Of a DNA stretch of 8,646 bases, positions 6,145 to 8,646 are shown one piece after another. The translations under genes were made by a program, and so were the position numbers. Numbering within the stretch: position 1 is the first letter of the stretch; every line of letters starts with the position of its first letter. Source of the stretch: a bacterium (GTDB lineage: Bacteria; Spirochaetota; Spirochaetia; Treponematales; Rectinemataceae); NCBI GenBank assembly GCA_021813065.1, contig JAKALZ010000062.1:1-8646 (forward strand), in the 5' to 3' direction. The notes under the pieces were generated by a model. That model saw only the letters and a list, made by a program, of their open reading frames with translations. It was not told where the DNA came from and ran no database searches.

Positions 6145-6369
6145 TCAGTCCTGCTGCACCTCTTTGACCTGGGGCACCACTTTCTTGAGATAGGACTCAA
6201 CGCCCTGCTTAAGGGTCATGAGCGAGTAGGGGCACGACCCGCACGCGCCGGTGAGTCTGACTTTTACCACACCCTCATCGCTGACAGAAACGAGCTCTAT
6301 GTCACCGCCATCCGCCATGAGCGAAGGACGCACATTCTCAATGGCTGCTTTCACTTCATCAAAAATCAT
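6145..6369 (-). CDS. NifU C-terminal-domain iron-sulphur scaffold protein (Nfu type)
   Basis: A 74-aa stand-alone Nfu domain that is expected to hold and hand on Fe-S clusters in the cytosol. It shows the family's 'LMADGGDIELV' (17-27) and the cluster-binding 'GACGSCPYS' (41-49) with C43 and C46 in a CxxC motif, ending in a lysine-rich helix. The ATG at 6369 is chosen because GAGGAG lies six bases upstream; a longer frame to 6420 lacks a site and would start inside the promoter. It has its own promoter (6392-6420) and terminator (6074-6112), so it is a single-gene transcript. It is divergent from parA. Domain identity is firm; its client proteins are unknown. Confidence 0.92.
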   Translation of the reverse strand: MIFDEVKAAIENVRPSLMADGGDIELVSVSDEGVVKVRLTGACGSCPYSLMTLKQGVESYLKKVVPQVKEVQQD

Positions 6370-6391
6370 GGATATCTCCTCTGTGTGGATT

Positions 6392-6420
6392 AAATTACCG
6401 AGTTGCCGAAAAAGGGTCAA
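6392..6420 (-). promoter_or_regulatory. Sigma-70-type promoter of nfu
   Basis: On the minus strand TTGACC (forward 6415-6420) and TAATTT (forward 6392-6397) are spaced by 17 bases, close to the consensus. The transcript would start about 15 bases before the nfu ATG, leaving just the ribosome site in its leader. Confidence 0.65.
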
Positions 6421-6454
6421 GAAGGCGGCCCATATAGCTGAATGTCCTGCGATA

Positions 6455-6463
6455 TGGTAGAAT
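6455..6463 (+). promoter_or_regulatory. Extended -10 promoter of parAB
   Basis: TGGTAGAAT (6455-6463) has the TGn extension and a TAGAAT hexamer (five of six to consensus), 25 bases before the parA ATG. No good -35 is seen, which is usual for extended -10 promoters. It lies in the 119-bp gap shared with the nfu promoter. Confidence 0.5.
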
Positions 6464-6488
6464 CAACGCAGCTTACCGGGAAGGCAAC

Positions 6489-7244
6489 ATGGCGCGAATT
6501 ATTGTATTTGTGAATCAAAAGGGCGGCGTCGGAAAGACCACGAGCGCGATCAACATTGGCACCTCGCTCGCTCTTCTCCATAAAAAAACCCTTCTCATCG
6601 ATTTTGACCCGCAGGGCAATCTGACGTCGGGCATCGGCGGGAAATTGACTCACGCAAATATTTACCACGTCATCTCTGGACTTACCGATATCAAGAGTAT
6701 TGTTCAGCCGCTTTCCATACCGCGGTTGTTCCTTGCCCCTTCCTCAGTGGACTTGAGCGGAGCTACCATCGAGCTTGTCGACCGGCCAGACCGCAACGAC
6801 TATCTCCGGCGCGCTATAGAGCCCATCGCCAATGACTACGATTTCATTCTGATCGACTGCCCGCCCTCTCTCGGGGTTCTGACGCTGAACGGTCTCGCGG
6901 CCGCCCACGAGGTCGTCATTCCGCTTCAATGCGAGTACTTCGCGCTTGAGGGGCTCTCGCTCATCATTCAGACCATCGGACTTGTGCAGAAAAGCATCAA
7001 TCCTAACCTGAAAATCGGCGGGATCCTCCTCACGATGTTCGACGCGCGGACACGGCTTTCGCAGGAAGTCGTCCGCCAGGTAACCGAATACTTTAAGGAC
7101 AAGGTCTTTAAAACCATCATTCCGCGCAATGTGCGCCTCTCGGAAGCTCCTTCCCACGGGCTTCCGGCGATCGTGTATGACCCCACCTGCATCGGCGCCA
7201 AGAGCTACGATGCCGTGACAAAGGAGATCGTCAACCGTGGCTAA
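6489..7244 (+). CDS. parA: Chromosome-partitioning ATPase ParA/Soj
   Basis: A 251-aa ParA/MinD-family ATPase that binds DNA non-specifically in its ATP form and, with ParB, drives segregation of the replication origin. The deviant Walker A 'KGGVGKTT' (11-18, with signature K11 and K16), Walker A' 'LLIDFDPQGN' (35-44; D38 and D40) and Walker B 'FILIDCPPSL' (119-128; D123) are all present, as is 'IPRNVRLSEAPSHG' (211-224), typical of Soj. There is no N-terminal helix-turn-helix, so it is the short chromosomal type rather than a P1-plasmid type. The ATG at 6489 follows GGGAAGG. Its last eight bases overlap parB, showing an operon. Confidence 0.95.
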   Translation: MARIIVFVNQKGGVGKTTSAINIGTSLALLHKKTLLIDFDPQGNLTSGIGGKLTHANIYHVISGLTDIKSIVQPLSIPRLFLAPSSVDLSGATIELVDRPDRNDYLRRAIEPIANDYDFILIDCPPSLGVLTLNGLAAAHEVVIPLQCEYFALEGLSLIIQTIGLVQKSINPNLKIGGILLTMFDARTRLSQEVVRQVTEYFKDKVFKTIIPRNVRLSEAPSHGLPAIVYDPTCIGAKSYDAVTKEIVNRG

Positions 7245-8148
7245 ATTTGGCCTTGGGAAGGGGCTCGGTGCCCTCATCCCGGAACATCAGCAATTCTTTG
7301 AACAGACCTCGGATGAGAATCCTGAGTCAATTGTCAGGCTCGTGCCTGTCGACGCGCTGATTCCCAATCCTGACCAGCCGAGAAAAACCTTCTCGCAGGA
7401 ATCTCTCGATGAACTCGCGGAATCCATACGGCGTCATGGCCTTCTGCAGCCGCTCCTCGTGCACGAGCTCGCGGGCGGAAAGTACAGCATTATCGCGGGT
7501 GAGCGGCGGTTCCGCGCGGCGCAGATCGCCGGCATCGAACAGCTCCCTGTCATTGTGCGGACCAATACTCCGGACGATCAGCGCCTCGAACTCTCTCTCG
7601 TCGAAAACATCCAGCGTGAAGATCTCGATCCGATAGAAGAGGCGCACGCATACGCCCGCCTCATGGAAGTCTCCGGCGCCACGCAGGAACGTGTCGCGGA
7701 GATGGTCGGAAAGAGCCGTGTGGCGGTAAGCAACACCATGCGCCTCCTTAAACTCTCAGATACGATCCAGTCTGCCATCAAGCAGGGCGTCATCAGCTCG
7801 GGGCACGCGCGCGCGCTTCTCGCGATCGACGATCCCAACGCGCGCGATACCCTCTTCGACCGGATCCGAAAGGGCAATCTATCGGTCCGCCAGACAGAGC
7901 AGGAGGCCCAGAAGCTTCAGGGCGCCGCGCCAGGCACACGCGGGGCGCGGAAGCAGGCGCGCGAGGTCGGTTCGGATGGCTCCGACGCCCCGCTCGATCC
8001 GCTTCTCAAAGAATTGCGTGAACATCTTATCGAGCGCTTTGGCACAAAAGTCGAGATATCCGGGGACATCGATTCTGGACTCATCAAGATCCAATACTTT
8101 TCTCAAGAGGATCTGCAGCGCATCTACGATGTACTAAGGCTTGAATGA
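7237..8148 (+). CDS. parB: Chromosome-partitioning protein ParB/Spo0J (parS-binding CTPase)
   Basis: A 303-aa ParB that binds parS and spreads as a CTP-dependent clamp. The N-terminal 'LGKGLGALI' (6-14) is the peptide that stimulates ParA. The ParB/Srx domain follows: 'NPDQPRK' (44-50), 'GERRFRAA' (88-95, the CTP-binding box) and 'ENIQREDLDPIEEA' (123-136). A helix-turn-helix region 'TQERVAEMVGKSRVAVSNT' (149-167) reads parS, a charged flexible linker spans ~228-252, and the C-terminal ~50 residues fit the dimer domain. It starts at GTG 7237, after AAGGAG ten bases upstream, inside parA. No complete parS site is visible in the window. Confidence 0.95.
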   Translation: MAKFGLGKGLGALIPEHQQFFEQTSDENPESIVRLVPVDALIPNPDQPRKTFSQESLDELAESIRRHGLLQPLLVHELAGGKYSIIAGERRFRAAQIAGIEQLPVIVRTNTPDDQRLELSLVENIQREDLDPIEEAHAYARLMEVSGATQERVAEMVGKSRVAVSNTMRLLKLSDTIQSAIKQGVISSGHARALLAIDDPNARDTLFDRIRKGNLSVRQTEQEAQKLQGAAPGTRGARKQAREVGSDGSDAPLDPLLKELREHLIERFGTKVEISGDIDSGLIKIQYFSQEDLQRIYDVLRLE

Positions 8149-8152
8149 ATCC

Positions 8153-8646
8153 ATGAAAACCCGAAATTCCGTGTGCGCGTTTGCACTGGTGTGCTTTATT
8201 GTTCCTGTCGCGATTCATGCCCAAAAGTTGACGGTGATGAACGATGCGCTCCCCGCCCAGCTGCAGTCCGCGCTCCCCCCAGGCGTCAATCTCGCCCAGG
8301 GTACTCCAATTCTGAGAACTGCCGAACATTCTGGCGGCAGCCTCATGCTCGCCCCCTCTCTCGATGGTGTCTCCACGATCGTCGATCTCATCGCGGGTTC
8401 CTCAAATACTTCGAATCTCATCATTGAGGCTCTCATTTTCCTCCCTGCTCAGCCTGGTTCCGCGGCAGCGTTCGATATGGTTTCGAGCTTGCGAACGTAT
8501 GGCCTTCTTTTCAACACATTCAGCTCGCTCCAGGGTATTCAGTACTGGTCCGGAAGCCGGAAAATAATGCGCACGTTCTATACCGCGGCCTATCGTGTCG
8601 ATAACCCCAAAGACCAGAAGCGGATTCAAGATCCCTCAACCGTCGA
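8153..8646 (+). CDS. Exported protein of unknown function, N-terminal part (3' end outside window)
   Basis: An open frame of 164 codons starts with ATG at 8153, only four bases after the parB stop, and runs off the right edge. Residues 1-23 are a clear signal peptide: a basic start MKTR, a hydrophobic stretch 'ALVCFIVPVAI' and an AHA|Q cleavage site. Cys14 does not lie in a lipobox, so it is probably not a lipoprotein. The mature part shows 'ALPPGVNLAQG' and aromatic/basic 'GIQYWSGSRKIMRTFYTAAY' near 128-147, with no motif I can assign. I do not recognise the family. Spacing says it is co-transcribed with parAB. Protein reality is well supported by the start context, signal peptide and codon use; function is unknown. 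Confidence 0.8.
   Translation, partial: MKTRNSVCAFALVCFIVPVAIHAQKLTVMNDALPAQLQSALPPGVNLAQGTPILRTAEHSGGSLMLAPSLDGVSTIVDLIAGSSNTSNLIIEALIFLPAQPGSAAAFDMVSSLRTYGLLFNTFSSLQGIQYWSGSRKIMRTFYTAAYRVDNPKDQKRIQDPSTV

Noticed and set aside
6370..6420. N-terminal extension of the nfu gene
   Set aside because: It covers the promoter, has no ribosome site, and adds residues not seen in the family.

Overview
The window holds nine genes plus one partial gene at each end, on both strands and tightly packed. There is no sign of insertion sequences, phage, CRISPR or RNA genes. The unusually long PRPP synthetase, the compact Soj/Spo0J pair and a uronate-catabolism cluster together suggest a free-living or gut-type spirochaete of the Treponema/Spirochaeta kind. 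That is an inference from family resemblance, and no marker in the window proves it.

Region 1 (1-2533): a partial XdhC/CoxI-like molybdenum-enzyme accessory gene runs leftward off the window. It is divergent from a rightward pair, a ribose-phosphate pyrophosphokinase (447 aa, longer than the usual ~315) and a HAD phosphatase, which overlap by four bases (ATGA). A symmetrical stem-loop at 2495-2533 ends this transcript and also the one converging on it.

Region 2 (2561-6040, minus strand): a uronate (pectin/alginate-type) catabolic cluster in the order kduI, kduD, yhcH-like, kdgK. KduI isomerises 5-keto-4-deoxyuronate. KduD is placed at the next step, the reduction giving 2-keto-3-deoxygluconate (KDG), and KdgK phosphorylates KDG to KDPG. 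The YhcH-family protein belongs to a group whose E. coli sialic-acid member acts as an anomerase, so here it may supply an open-chain sugar acid to its neighbours. A -10 box lies upstream of kduI with two related 11-bp dyads that look like operator sites. A 195-bp gap between kduD and yhcH carries a 22-bp direct repeat. No aldolase (KdgA), lyase, transporter or regulator lies inside the window.

Region 3 (6074-8646): a small stand-alone NifU C-terminal-type iron-sulphur scaffold gene (minus strand, with its own promoter and a strong terminator) is divergent from parA-parB, the chromosome-segregation ATPase and its CTPase/DNA-binding partner. These overlap by eight bases. Four bases after parB begins an unrecognised exported protein that runs off the right edge.

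The window is mostly housekeeping plus one sugar-acid operon. I do not see an obviously new defence or mobile system. The points most worth a second look are the YhcH-type protein in the uronate operon, the operator-like dyads before kduI, the repeated element before yhcH, and the exported protein tied to parAB.
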